64,000 nucleotides of DNA, taken from assembly GCF_030530945.1 (NCBI RefSeq), contig NZ_JAUMTZ010000009.1:1-64000 (forward strand), written 5' to 3'. This DNA is from Kocuria sp. GTDB taxonomy: Bacteria; Actinomycetota; Actinomycetes; Actinomycetales; Micrococcaceae. Under the pieces are notes generated by a model that ran no database searches, had not been told where the DNA came from, and saw only the letters and a program-made list of their open reading frames with translations. A program made the translations under genes and the position numbers. The first letter of the stretch is position 1. Every line of letters begins with the position of its first letter. Positions 56,045-64,000 of this stretch are shown piece after piece.

Positions 56045-57850
56045 TCAGGAGGTGATGCTCGCCAGCACGGTGCCCGCGGAGACGGTGTCCCCCTCGGAGA
56101 CGTCCAGGCCCTGCAGGACACCGGACTTGTGGGCGGTCAGGGGCTGCTCCATCTTCATGGCCTCGAGCACGACGACCAGGTCGCCCTCGGAGACGTGGTC
56201 CCCGTTCGCGGCGGCGATCTTCACGATGGTGCCCTGCATGGGAGAGGTCAGGGAGTCCCCGGAGGCGCCGCGTGCCGCGGAGCCGCCGCGCGCGGAGCGC
56301 TGCTTGCGGGGCTTGGTGGCCGCGGCGGCCGGACGGGCCGCCCCCGCGAGCTGGGGCAGCACCACCTCGAGGCGCTTGCCGCCCACCTCCACCACCACGC
56401 TCTGCCGCTCGGGCTCGTCCCCGGCGGGCTCGGGGGCGGCGGAGAACGGTTCGATCCGGTTGTCGAACTCGGTCTCGATCCACCGGGTGTGCACGGTGAA
56501 CGGGGTGTCGTCCGGGGTGGCGAACGCGGGGTCCGAGACCACGGCGCGGTGGAACGGGACCACGGTGGGCATGCCCTCGACGGTCATCTCCTGCAGGGCC
56601 CGGCGGGAGCGCTCCAGGGCCTGCGTGCGGGTGGCTCCGGTGACCACGAGCTTGGCCAGCATGGAGTCGAAGCTGCCGCCCACGGTCTCGCCGGCCTCCA
56701 CGCCGGAGTCCACGCGCACGCCGGGGCCCGAGGGCATGGTGAACGTGGTGAGGGTTCCGGGGGAGGGCATGAAGTTGCGCCCGGCGTCCTCGCCGTTGAT
56801 GCGGAACTCGAAGCTGTGGCCGTGGATCTGCGGGTCGTCGTAGCCCAGGGCCTCGCCGCGGGCGATGCGGAACTGCTCGCGGACCAGGTCCAGGCCGGAG
56901 ACCTCCTCCGAGACGGGGTGCTCCACCTGCAGCCGGGTGTTGACCTCCAGGAAGGAGATGGTGCCGTCCTGGCCCACCAGGAACTCGCACGTGCCGGCGC
57001 CCTGGTACGCGGCCTCTCGCAGGATCGCCTTGGAGGACTCGTACAGCCGGTGGTTCTGCTCCTCGGTGAGGAACGGCGCGGGGGCCTCCTCCACGAGCTT
57101 CTGGTTGCGCCGCTGCAGGGAGCAGTCCCGCGTGGAGACCACCACCACGTTGCCGAAGCGGTCCGCGAGGCACTGGGTCTCCACGTGGCGGGGCGCATCC
57201 AGGAAGCGCTCCACGAAGCACTCGCCGCGACCGAACGCCGCGGTGGCCTCGCGCACGGCGGACTCGTAGAGCTCCGGGATGGCCTCGCGCTCGCGCACCA
57301 CCTTGATGCCGCGCCCGCCGCCGCCGAACGCCGCCTTGATGGCGATGGGCAGCCCGTACTGGTCCGCGAAGTCCAGGACCTCCTGTGCGGAGCTCACCGG
57401 GTCCGCGGTGCCGGGGACCTGGGGTGCGTCCACGCGTTCCGCGATGTGGCGGGCCGCCACCTTGTCACCGAGCTGGGCGATGGCCGCGGGCGGGGGACCG
57501 ATCCAGGTGAGCCCGGCGGCGATCACGGCCGCGGCGAACTCCGCGTTCTCGGACAGGAAGCCGTAGCCGGGGTGCACGGAGTCCGCGCCGGAGCGGCGGG
57601 CGGCGTCGAGCACCTTGTCGATGCGCAGGTAGGAGTCCGCGGCGGTGGTCCCGCCCAGGGAGTAGGCCTCGTCCGCCATGCGCACGTGCAGGGCGTCCCG
57701 GTCCGGGTCCGCGTACACGGCCACGGACGCGATGCCCTCGTCCCGTGCGGCGCGGATCACGCGCACAGCGATCTCCCCCCGGTTGGCCACCAGGACCTTG
57801 GTGACGGGACGGGGTGCGGCGGTGTCTGACTGCACTGGGGTGGTGGTCAC
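56045..57850 (-). CDS. acyl-CoA carboxylase alpha subunit (biotin carboxylase + BCCP)
   Basis: This 601-residue protein fuses biotin carboxylase and biotin carboxyl carrier domains, as in actinobacterial AccA. It carboxylates biotin with ATP and bicarbonate for malonyl- or methylmalonyl-CoA synthesis with separate beta subunits. Biotin carboxylase (about 16-465) has KVLVANRGEIAVRVIRAA, HPGYGFLSENAEFA, the ATP loop IKAAFGGGGRGIKVV, EVNTRLQVEHPVSE and EFRINGEDAG. The C-terminal BCCP has EAMKMEQ with biotinyl Lys566. GTG 57850 has AAGGAG with a 7-nt spacer. No beta subunit lies adjacent. The intervening Arg/Ala-rich linker is about 500-530. Confidence 0.95.
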   Translation of the reverse strand: MTTTPVQSDTAAPRPVTKVLVANRGEIAVRVIRAARDEGIASVAVYADPDRDALHVRMADEAYSLGGTTAADSYLRIDKVLDAARRSGADSVHPGYGFLSENAEFAAAVIAAGLTWIGPPPAAIAQLGDKVAARHIAERVDAPQVPGTADPVSSAQEVLDFADQYGLPIAIKAAFGGGGRGIKVVREREAIPELYESAVREATAAFGRGECFVERFLDAPRHVETQCLADRFGNVVVVSTRDCSLQRRNQKLVEEAPAPFLTEEQNHRLYESSKAILREAAYQGAGTCEFLVGQDGTISFLEVNTRLQVEHPVSEEVSGLDLVREQFRIARGEALGYDDPQIHGHSFEFRINGEDAGRNFMPSPGTLTTFTMPSGPGVRVDSGVEAGETVGGSFDSMLAKLVVTGATRTQALERSRRALQEMTVEGMPTVVPFHRAVVSDPAFATPDDTPFTVHTRWIETEFDNRIEPFSAAPEPAGDEPERQSVVVEVGGKRLEVVLPQLAGAARPAAAATKPRKQRSARGGSAARGASGDSLTSPMQGTIVKIAAANGDHVSEGDLVVVLEAMKMEQPLTAHKSGVLQGLDVSEGDTVSAGTVLASITS

Positions 57851-57947
57851 GTAAGAACTCCTTGTCGACTCTCTGCCGAAAGGTTAGTGCCCCGCCCGGG
57901 TGAACGCCTAAGCCGGGCGCCCCGCGGCGGGTGTGGCTGTGGGAGTC

Positions 57948-58592
57948 CTACAAATCCTCGGGACCGCCGTGTGCGGTGGCCTCCCACCAGGAGGTCAGGC
58001 CCACCCCGGCGGCGCCCAGCAGCTCCCGCAGGGCGGAGAGGCTGAGGCCGATCACCGTGCTGGGCTCCCCGGTCACACCGCGGACGAACACCGCGCCGTG
58101 GCCATCGAGGGTGAACGAGCCGGCAACCTCCAGGGGCTCCCCGGTGGCCACGTAGTCGCGGATCTCGGTGGCGGTCATGGGTGCGAAGTGGACGTCCGCG
58201 GAGCGCAGCACACCCTGCCCGGTGGCGGGTTCCCGGCGTGCGTCCACGAGCCAGTGGCCGGTGTGCAGCGTGCCCGTGCGCCCGCTCATGGCCGTGAGGC
58301 GCTCCACCGCCACCGCGGGATCGTGCGGCTTGCCCAGGGCCTCCCCGTCCAGCTCGAAGACGGAGTCGCAGCCCACCACGAGCCGCCCCGCGCTGCCGGG
58401 CAGCTGCGCCACGGCCTCCGCCTTGGCACGGGCCAGGACCAGCGCGGTGTCCCGCGGGGACAGGGGCCCCTGGGCGGCCACCAGGGCGTCCTCGTCCACG
58501 TGGGAGACCACGGTGTCGAACGGGATGCCGGCCGAGCGCAGGAGGCCCGCCCGTGCGGGGGACCGGGACGCGAGTATCAGGGGAGGTTCCAC
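57948..58592 (-). CDS. maf: Maf-family nucleotide pyrophosphatase
   Basis: This 214-residue cytoplasmic enzyme hydrolyses non-canonical or modified nucleoside triphosphates. LILASRSPARAGLLRSAGIPF (Ser-x-Arg motif), VVGCDSVFELDG, GKPHDPAVAVERL and TGEPLEVAGSF are the family motifs. GTG 58592 is preferred over in-frame GTG 58601, because a TAGAGT box overlaps the latter and lies 7 nt from the former. It follows the HprK-like gene on the same strand with 18 bp between, but has its own promoter. The accA-maf proximity is conserved in several actinobacteria. Confidence 0.9.
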   Translation of the reverse strand: MEPPLILASRSPARAGLLRSAGIPFDTVVSHVDEDALVAAQGPLSPRDTALVLARAKAEAVAQLPGSAGRLVVGCDSVFELDGEALGKPHDPAVAVERLTAMSGRTGTLHTGHWLVDARREPATGQGVLRSADVHFAPMTATEIRDYVATGEPLEVAGSFTLDGHGAVFVRGVTGEPSTVIGLSLSALRELLGAAGVGLTSWWEATAHGGPEDL

Positions 58593-58599
58593 GCCCCTC

Positions 58600-58605
58600 A
58601 CTCTA
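58600..58605 (-). promoter_or_regulatory. -10 box of maf, leaderless
   Basis: TAGAGT on the minus strand is 7 nt from GTG 58592. It also lies in the 3' end region of the upstream gene. Confidence 0.6.
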
Positions 58606-58610
58606 GGCGC

Positions 58611-59792
58611 TCACGTCCTGCCCGGCCCGGGGCGCAGCACCCCCAGGCCCAGCAGGTGGGCGGCGCACTCGCGGGTCAGCCGCTCGGCGTCCGGGACCGG
58701 CCCGCACAGCGCCACCAGCGCCCGGGTGAGCTCGCGCGGCGATCGGGCGCCGCGCTCGCGGCACACCCCCCACAGCGCGGGGGCGATCCCCGCCAGCACC
58801 ACGAGGCTCTCGGGCAGCAGCAGGAGGAGCTGGGAGGGGTCCTCGGGGTTCTCCAGTGCCTGCACCCACGGCCCGGGCACCAGGGTGTCCGGCAGCTCGT
58901 CGGGGCGCACGTGGACCGGGGGCACGAAGGGCTCGGCGTGCTCCGCGGGCGTCGGTTCCCAGTGGGTCCACGTGCCGGTGCGCACCGTGGGGACCGCGGG
59001 GGCCGCCGCGAGGTCCACGAGCCGCGCGGCGACGTCGTCGATCTCGCGGTAGCGCACCGCCCGCACCCCGCCGCACGCGTCCACCACGCGCACCAGCGTG
59101 CGCAGCGGGTCCGGCAGGGAGGGCAGTGCGGAGAGGTTCGGGACGAGCGCGGCCAGGGCCTCGACCAGGGGCAGCGGCTCGGTGACGTGCGGGACGGTGG
59201 TGGCGGGCGAGCGCTCCAGGGTGAGCAGCGCATGCATGCGGGGCCGTTGCGTGACGGGCAGCAGGCCCAGCTCGTCCGGACCCACCTGCGCCTTGGGCTC
59301 ACCGGGGCGCGTCACCACGGACAGCGGCTTGGGGTACGGCGCGATCGCGAGGCTCTGCGGGTCCACGCACACCGTCTCGTCGCTGACGTACTCCAGCTCC
59401 CGGCCCAGCCGGGTCGCGGCGGTGGTCTTCCCGGTGCCCGACGCCGCCACGAGCACCACCGTGGCGCCCGTGGCCGGGTGTGCCAGGCCGGCCGCGTGGA
59501 ACATCAGTGCCTCGCCCCGGTGCCGCTCGATGCCCCGCAGGGTCACGGAGGTGGTGAGGGCGTCGAGGGCCGCGCGGGCGGCGGTGGTGAGCCCCTCGGA
59601 ACCGTGCGACGCAGGGAGGCCCGGGAGCGCCAGGCAGCGGGACCACGCACGGCGCACGAGCCGCTCGTGGGGGTGCAGGACCTCCGGCAGCGCCACCGTC
59701 ACGGGGGCGGCCATCACGGTGAGGGGCAGGGAGGGCGAGTGCGAGGAGAAGGCGACGTGGGGGGCTGTGTGCACACCTGCATTCAACCCCAT
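58611..59792 (-). CDS. HprK-like P-loop ATPase/kinase with PqqD-like tail
   Basis: This 393-residue cytoplasmic protein has Walker A VVLVAASGTGKTTAATRLG (about 112-130), followed by ELEYVSDETVCVD (possible Walker B/HprK-like Asp). The downstream region carries a PKPLSVV strand, as in HprK-type serine kinase-like proteins. The C-terminal ~60 residues (RSPRELTRALVALCG, HLLGLGVL) resemble PqqD-like domains. Such proteins accompany polysaccharide and peptide-modification clusters. The gene is divergent from a sugar transferase, suggesting a regulatory or synthetic link. ATG 59792 has AGGTG upstream; an ATG at 59872 is an alternative. Function is inferred only. Confidence 0.68.
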   Translation of the reverse strand: MGLNAGVHTAPHVAFSSHSPSLPLTVMAAPVTVALPEVLHPHERLVRRAWSRCLALPGLPASHGSEGLTTAARAALDALTTSVTLRGIERHRGEALMFHAAGLAHPATGATVVLVAASGTGKTTAATRLGRELEYVSDETVCVDPQSLAIAPYPKPLSVVTRPGEPKAQVGPDELGLLPVTQRPRMHALLTLERSPATTVPHVTEPLPLVEALAALVPNLSALPSLPDPLRTLVRVVDACGGVRAVRYREIDDVAARLVDLAAAPAVPTVRTGTWTHWEPTPAEHAEPFVPPVHVRPDELPDTLVPGPWVQALENPEDPSQLLLLLPESLVVLAGIAPALWGVCRERGARSPRELTRALVALCGPVPDAERLTRECAAHLLGLGVLRPGPGRT

Positions 59793-59956
59793 GCACCTGC
59801 CCGATGCGGCTGGGACTGGTCGTGGCGGCAACTGCCCGGGAGTGGGGGCGTCCCACGGTCGAGGGGAAACCATGTCTGACAAGGGGACAGATCCACTATC
59901 CTGCATGAAGATTGCTACAGTGGCACGAGCAGTCCGTGGGTCCAGGAGGTGATCGG

Positions 59957-61471
59957 GTGAGCCTTCGAGAGGCCGCGCACGACTGGAGCTCCCGCCACAC
60001 CGTCCTCGCCGCCGCACTCGGCTGCGACGCCGGTTCCCGCCCGCACCGCCCCTGGTGGGTCACCTACCGCCGGTTCGCCCTGCTGTGCGACTTGCTCGCG
60101 GTGGGTCTCGCCATGGCTCTGGCCAACATCCTGCGGTTCACCCACGCCGCCTCCACCACCGTGGTGGGCGTCACCTGGCTCACATATCCCGCCATCTCCG
60201 CCCTGATCGCCGCCTGCTGGGTGCTCGCGCTGGGCATGCGCCGGGCGTACTCCCGCCACCTGCTGGGCTTCGGGGACGAGGAGTACCGCGCGATCGCCCA
60301 CGCCACCTTCGTCCTCTTCGGCGGCCTGTCCATGGTGGCGGTGCTCCTGCGCGTGGACGTGGCCCGCGGGTTCCTGGCCATCGCCCTGCCCCTGGGGCTG
60401 CTGCTGCTCGTCCTCGGGCGGTGGGGGATGCGCCAGGTCCTGGTGCGCCGCCGCCGCTCGGGCGCCATGCTGGAGGACTCGCTGCTGATCGGCTCCCGCG
60501 AGGCCGTGACGTGGACCGCCGAGCACATCCGCGGTGTCCCCGCGGCCGGCTACCGGGTGCGCGCGGTGGTCTGTCCCGAGCCCGGTGCCCCCGAGACCCT
60601 CGTGCTCGGGGACGGCACGTCCCTGCCGAACCTGCGCGACCGGGACCGGATCCCGGAGCTGCTGGAGCGCACGGGCATGCGCAGCGTGATCGTGGCCGAC
60701 GACGTCCACACCGACCGCGCGTTCCTGCGCCACCTCTCGTGGCAGCTCGAGGACTCGGACGTGCACCTGGTGCTCACCAGCCGCCTCACGGACGTGGCGG
60801 GTCCGCGCATCCACTGGCGTCCCGTGGAGGGGCTGCCCCTGATGACCGTGGACACCCCGCGGTTCACCGGCGCCAAGTACGCGCTCAAGCGCGCCTTCGA
60901 CCTGGTGGTGGCGGTGCTCGGAGTGGTCCTCTCCCTCCCGCTCCTCGTGCTCGCGGGCCTGGCCGTGAAGCTCCAGGACGGCGGGCCCGTGCTCTACCGG
61001 CAGGAGCGCGTGGGGATCGACGGGCGCGTGTTCACCATGTACAAGCTGCGCTCCATGCGGGAGGGGGCCGCCGCGGAACAGGCGCGGCTGCACCCCGCGA
61101 ACCAGGGCGCCGGTCCGCTGTTCAAGCTGCACGACGACCCCCGCGTCACCCCCGTGGGACGGGTGCTGCGCACGTGGTCCGTGGACGAGATGCCGCAGCT
61201 GTTCAACGTGCTGCGCGGAGACATGGCCGTGGTGGGTCCGCGCCCGCAGCTGGCGAGCGAGGTGGCGCAGCTGCCCGAGCACATGCTGCGCCGGCTGAAG
61301 GTCAAGCCCGGCATCACGGGCCCGTGGCAGGTGGGTGGCCGTTCCTCCCTCTCCGCGGAGGAGAGCGCCCGCCTGGACCTGTCCTACGTGGAGAACTGGT
61401 CCCTGGTGGGGGACGCCATCATCGTGCTCAAGACGGCCAAGGCGGTCCTCACGCGCAACGGGGCGTACTGA
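59957..61471 (+). CDS. polyprenyl-phosphate sugar-1-phosphate transferase (second copy)
   Basis: This 504-residue paralogue of the enzyme at 25185 has five membrane spans. The catalytic domain contains LKRAFDLVVAVLG, GGPVLYRQERVGIDGRVF, FKLHDDPRVTPVGRVLR, WSVDEMPQLFNVL, VVGPRPQLASEVAQL and KPGITGPWQVGGRSSL. It ends in NGAY. GTG 59957 has AGGAGGTGAT, a full match to the anti-Shine-Dalgarno, upstream. A TACAGT box (about 59917-59922) is a possible -10. It is divergent from the HprK-like gene. It probably starts a second glycan whose export uses the ABC protein at 62049. Confidence 0.93.
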   Translation: MSLREAAHDWSSRHTVLAAALGCDAGSRPHRPWWVTYRRFALLCDLLAVGLAMALANILRFTHAASTTVVGVTWLTYPAISALIAACWVLALGMRRAYSRHLLGFGDEEYRAIAHATFVLFGGLSMVAVLLRVDVARGFLAIALPLGLLLLVLGRWGMRQVLVRRRRSGAMLEDSLLIGSREAVTWTAEHIRGVPAAGYRVRAVVCPEPGAPETLVLGDGTSLPNLRDRDRIPELLERTGMRSVIVADDVHTDRAFLRHLSWQLEDSDVHLVLTSRLTDVAGPRIHWRPVEGLPLMTVDTPRFTGAKYALKRAFDLVVAVLGVVLSLPLLVLAGLAVKLQDGGPVLYRQERVGIDGRVFTMYKLRSMREGAAAEQARLHPANQGAGPLFKLHDDPRVTPVGRVLRTWSVDEMPQLFNVLRGDMAVVGPRPQLASEVAQLPEHMLRRLKVKPGITGPWQVGGRSSLSAEESARLDLSYVENWSLVGDAIIVLKTAKAVLTRNGAY

Positions 61472-61534
61472 GTGCCGGGCGCAGCACCGGCCGCGGGTGC
61501 TCCCACGCCGTGCCCCCGCGCGGTCACCGGCTCC

Positions 61535-62050
61535 TCACCGTGCGCCCAGCAGGCCCACGACCTCCGCGACGCCGTGCTCCAGGCGGGCGACGGTCTCCCG
61601 CGCGGCGGCGAGACCGCGCCGGTAGGGGTCCGGGACGTCGTCGTCCGCGGTGGCCGGCTCCTGTGCCAGCAGCAGGTGCTCGAGGCCCGCCACGTGGCGC
61701 GGCGCCCTCCCGCTCAGCCGGTGCGCGCGCCCGAACACCAGGATCTTCCGCGCGTCCCGCGGGAACTCGTCCAGCAGCCAGGCGCGCTGCTCCCGGGCCA
61801 TGCACAGCACGAGGTCCGCGGGGGCGAGCACCTCCCGGTCCACCTGGCGGGCGGCGTGGCCGCTCGGATCGTGGCCGTGCTCCGCGAGGGCCCGGGCCAC
61901 GTCCTCCGCGATCGGGCGGCCCGTGAGCGCCCCGATCCCCGCGCTGGACACGGACCAGTCCGAGCGGGGCGAGAGCCGGGACCGGGCAATCACCTCCGCG
62001 GCGGGGGAACGGGCCACGTTGCCGTGGCAGACGAAGAGCAGGTGAGGCAT
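61535..62050 (-). CDS. low-molecular-weight protein-tyrosine phosphatase
   Basis: This 171-residue cytoplasmic phosphatase has the P-loop VCHGNVARSPAAE, with Cys8 and Arg14 of CX5R plus Ser15. The general acid Asp lies in DDVPDPYRRG. In polysaccharide loci such enzymes (Wzb-like) dephosphorylate a tyrosine autokinase; no BY-kinase is visible here. It lies between a sugar transferase and an ABC exporter. ATG 62050 is 7 nt from TACACT, so it is leaderless. Its start codon overlaps, on the other strand, the start of the ABC gene. Confidence 0.92.
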   Translation of the reverse strand: MPHLLFVCHGNVARSPAAEVIARSRLSPRSDWSVSSAGIGALTGRPIAEDVARALAEHGHDPSGHAARQVDREVLAPADLVLCMAREQRAWLLDEFPRDARKILVFGRAHRLSGRAPRHVAGLEHLLLAQEPATADDDVPDPYRRGLAAARETVARLEHGVAEVVGLLGAR

Positions 62051-63917
62051 GGCTGACAGTGTAGGGCGGACGGTGGGGACTCCCCGAGGCCGGTCGGCGG
62101 AAGGGGCGGCGCTGGGATCGTGGCGCGCGACCGCCGCGGAGCTGACCCGGGCGCTCGGTCTGCTGGGCAGGCCCTACAGGGCGTGGATGGTGGGTGCAGT
62201 GCTGGGTTCGCTGGGCATCGCCGCCCTGGACATGCTGGGGGTCGCGGCCACCCTGCCCCTCATGCGGCTCGTGACCGGCGCGGGCACCGACACCGGCGTG
62301 CCCGCGGTCCTGGGGCAGTGGCTGCACACGCGGGACACCGCGGTGCTCATCGTGGCCATGGCCGCGGTCATCTGCTGCGCCTTCCTGGTGAAGTCCCTGC
62401 TCACCGTAGGCTTCCGCTGGTGGCTGCTGGGGCACTCCACCGCCATGGGCGCGGAGGCGGGGGCCGAGCTCTTCCGCCGGTACATGGCCTCCTCCTACGC
62501 GGACCACCGGCGGCGACGCCTCAGTGAGGTCCACAGGGCCCTGTCCTCCGCCGTCCCCCAGACGTTCAACCAGCTCATCATGGGACTGCTGACCCTGGTC
62601 CCGGACCTGCTGACCCTGGTGGCCGTGAGCATCGTGCTGTTCGTGTCCTCCCCGTGGGCGGCCGTGCTCGCCGTGGTCTTCTTCGGCTCCGTGTCCCTGG
62701 CCACGCAACGGGTGCTGCGGCCCGCCCAGCGGCGGATCGCGCTGGACACCGCCGCGAGCGACCTCGCCGCGTGGGACGCCCTCATGCCGGGGGTCAACGG
62801 GTTCCGTGAGTCCCGCCTCACGGGGACCGCCCAGCGCTTCGTCACGGCCTACGCCCAGGCGCGGGCCGAGAACGCGCGGGCCAGCCGCCGCATGGCTCTC
62901 GTCTCGGAGCTGCCCAAGTACGTGCTGGAGATCGCTCTCGTGGTGGGGGTCGCCCTGGTTGCGGCCCTGCTCTTCGCGCTCATGGAACCGGAACCCGCGC
63001 TCAGCGTCCTGGGCGTCTTCGCGGTGGCCGCGGTGCGCATGATCCCCGTGCTCAACCGGGCCCTGGCCACCACCGCGGCCATCCGCGCCGGGGCCGTGGG
63101 CCTGGAGATCCTGGGAGAGCAGCTGGCGGACCTCGCCGCCGGTGACGAGCACCGCCCGCAGCGTGGCGGGGGCCCGCCATTCGCGGGCGACATCGAGCTG
63201 CGGGACGTCGCCTTCGCCTACCCGGACGCCCCCCGGCCCGTGCTGGACGGGGTCTCCACCCGCATCCGGGCCGGGACCACGGTGGCCTTCGTGGGCGGCT
63301 CCGGGGCCGGGAAGTCCACGCTGCTGGACCTTGTGCTGGGGCTGCTGCGGCCCACCCGGGGAGCCGTCACGTGCGGAGGCCGGGACATCCTGGAGGACGT
63401 GGGCCAGTGGCACTCCCAGATCGGGGTGGTGCCCCAGGACGTCTTCCTCATGGACGCCACGGTGCGCGCGAACATCGCCTACGGTCTCGAGGACCACCAG
63501 GTCGACGACGCCGCCCTCGCACGCGCCGTCGAGCGCGCGGACCTCGCGGCGATCGTCGCCGAGCTGCCGGAGGGCCTCGAGACCAGGCTGGGGGAGCGCG
63601 GGGTGCGGCTCTCCGGGGGCCAGCGCCAGCGCGTGGGCATCGCCCGTGCGCTCTACCGGGACCCGGACGTGCTGGTGCTGGACGAGGCCACCTCCGCCCT
63701 GGACAACGTCACGGAGGACAGGATCACCCGCACCATCGACTCGCTGCGCGGGGACATGACCATCCTGGTGGTGGCCCACAGGCTCTCGACCGTCAAGCAC
63801 GCGGACCGGCTGATGTTCATGGCGGACGGGCGGATCGTCAGCGAGGGCTCCTTCACGGACCTGCTGCGCGAGAGCGGCGAGTTCGCGCGGCTGGTGGAGC
63901 TGGGGAGGCTCGCGTGA
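62049..63917 (+). CDS. ABC exporter, lipid-linked oligosaccharide flippase type
   Basis: This 622-residue half-transporter has a six-span domain (about 48-330) and a C-terminal ATPase (about 375-620). Walker A is FVGGSGAGKSTLLD, the signature is RLSGGQRQRVGIARAL, Walker B is VLVLDEATSALD and the H-loop is VVAHRLSTV. The arrangement and its placement in a glycan locus suggest a PglK/MsbA-like flippase. ATG 62049 has AGGTGA upstream inside the neighbouring phosphatase gene. A downstream start such as ATG 62187 would remove about 46 residues. It overlaps the next GTG by 4 nt. Confidence 0.9.
   Translation: MADSVGRTVGTPRGRSAEGAALGSWRATAAELTRALGLLGRPYRAWMVGAVLGSLGIAALDMLGVAATLPLMRLVTGAGTDTGVPAVLGQWLHTRDTAVLIVAMAAVICCAFLVKSLLTVGFRWWLLGHSTAMGAEAGAELFRRYMASSYADHRRRRLSEVHRALSSAVPQTFNQLIMGLLTLVPDLLTLVAVSIVLFVSSPWAAVLAVVFFGSVSLATQRVLRPAQRRIALDTAASDLAAWDALMPGVNGFRESRLTGTAQRFVTAYAQARAENARASRRMALVSELPKYVLEIALVVGVALVAALLFALMEPEPALSVLGVFAVAAVRMIPVLNRALATTAAIRAGAVGLEILGEQLADLAAGDEHRPQRGGGPPFAGDIELRDVAFAYPDAPRPVLDGVSTRIRAGTTVAFVGGSGAGKSTLLDLVLGLLRPTRGAVTCGGRDILEDVGQWHSQIGVVPQDVFLMDATVRANIAYGLEDHQVDDAALARAVERADLAAIVAELPEGLETRLGERGVRLSGGQRQRVGIARALYRDPDVLVLDEATSALDNVTEDRITRTIDSLRGDMTILVVAHRLSTVKHADRLMFMADGRIVSEGSFTDLLRESGEFARLVELGRLA
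62058..62063 (-). promoter_or_regulatory. -10 box of the phosphatase gene, leaderless
   Basis: TACACT on the minus strand is 7 nt from ATG 62050. It lies inside the coding region of the divergent ABC gene. Confidence 0.55.
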
Positions 63918-64000
63918 CGCGGGACCGCGCGTCCAGGGTGGTGATGATCGCCGACGCCCTGCCGGAACGCTGCCCGCGCCACGCCGGGGGTCTGCTGCTG
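63914..64000 (+). CDS. truncated ORF, possible glycosyltransferase N-terminus
   Basis: GTG 63914 overlaps the ABC exporter stop (GTGA), and 29 codons remain before the window ends. The fragment reads VTRDRASRVVMIADALPERC then HAGGLLL. A strand followed by a Gly-rich turn (VVMIAD...GGLLL) is the usual start of GT4-type glycosyltransferases. The translational coupling and glycan context support this weakly. It is incomplete, so the family is not certain. Confidence 0.45.
   Translation, partial: MTRDRASRVVMIADALPERCPRHAGGLLL

Noticed and set aside
1..64000. CRISPR arrays, rRNA operons, prophage or insertion sequences
   Set aside because: No regularly spaced repeats, rRNA motifs, integrase or transposase genes were recognised on either strand.

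Overview
The window is about 70% GC and comes from an actinobacterium. It carries a WhiB-family regulator, DUF3499, an MhuD-type haem oxygenase, Zur-like control, an RmlC-RmlD fusion and an acyl-CoA carboxylase alpha chain. Gene content and the many GTG starts point to Micrococcaceae, most likely Kocuria; the genus is an inference. All of it reads as chromosome. I see no rRNA, CRISPR, prophage or insertion sequence. One tRNA (Gln, UUG) is present.

Layout. 1-7070: TIGR03089 protein, whiB2-DUF3499, an L,D-transpeptidase lipoprotein with a membrane protein, and the divergent pair pmt/rsmI. 7074-12015: a tightly coupled moxR-DUF58-transglutaminase-like operon (minus). 12174-17457: tatD, rsmA (ksgA), ispE, an mhuD-like haem-degrading enzyme, an HD hydrolase, and a Zur-box-preceded CobW-like protein that lacks a P-loop. 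17467-22967: ABC-F ATPase, an unrecognised protein, tRNA-Gln, glmU, prs. 23162-26663: secreted GH25 muramidase and a polyprenyl-phosphate sugar transferase (both minus). 27235-30730: rplY, pth, nhaA, DUF2505.

31101-41947 is an exopolysaccharide locus of Wzx/Wzy type. The plus-strand arm holds a GT4, a tandem alpha/beta-hydrolase-like protein and a flippase. The minus-strand operon is wzz, GT4, polymerase/ligase, GT4. A divergent GT2 lies beyond it. The wzz/GT2 intergenic region holds a 17-bp palindrome that is a good candidate operator. The probable initiating transferase (25185-26663) lies 4.4 kb away across housekeeping genes. 42000-50211: cbiX-like chelatase, hemD, mfd, rmlB and rmlCD (dTDP-rhamnose supply). 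50212-51350 is a sharply AT-rich island (about 38% GC in one ORF) with small ORFs encoding a basic peptide and two small membrane proteins. 51412-58592: membrane protein, purine nucleoside phosphorylase, LpdA-type quinone reductase, MHS transporter, biotin carboxylase/BCCP, maf. 58611-64000: HprK-like ATPase, a second sugar transferase, a low-molecular-weight tyrosine phosphatase, a polysaccharide-type ABC exporter and a truncated ORF. These last genes look like the start of a second surface-glycan locus.

Two patterns recur. At least 11 genes have a TANNNT -10 box 6-8 nt before the start codon and no Shine-Dalgarno, so they should be leaderless. Many gene ends carry long GC-rich hairpins, several sharing a GACGCCGC/GCGGCGTC core. 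Start codons were chosen from these signals. Domain names rest on recognised motifs, since no database search was possible.
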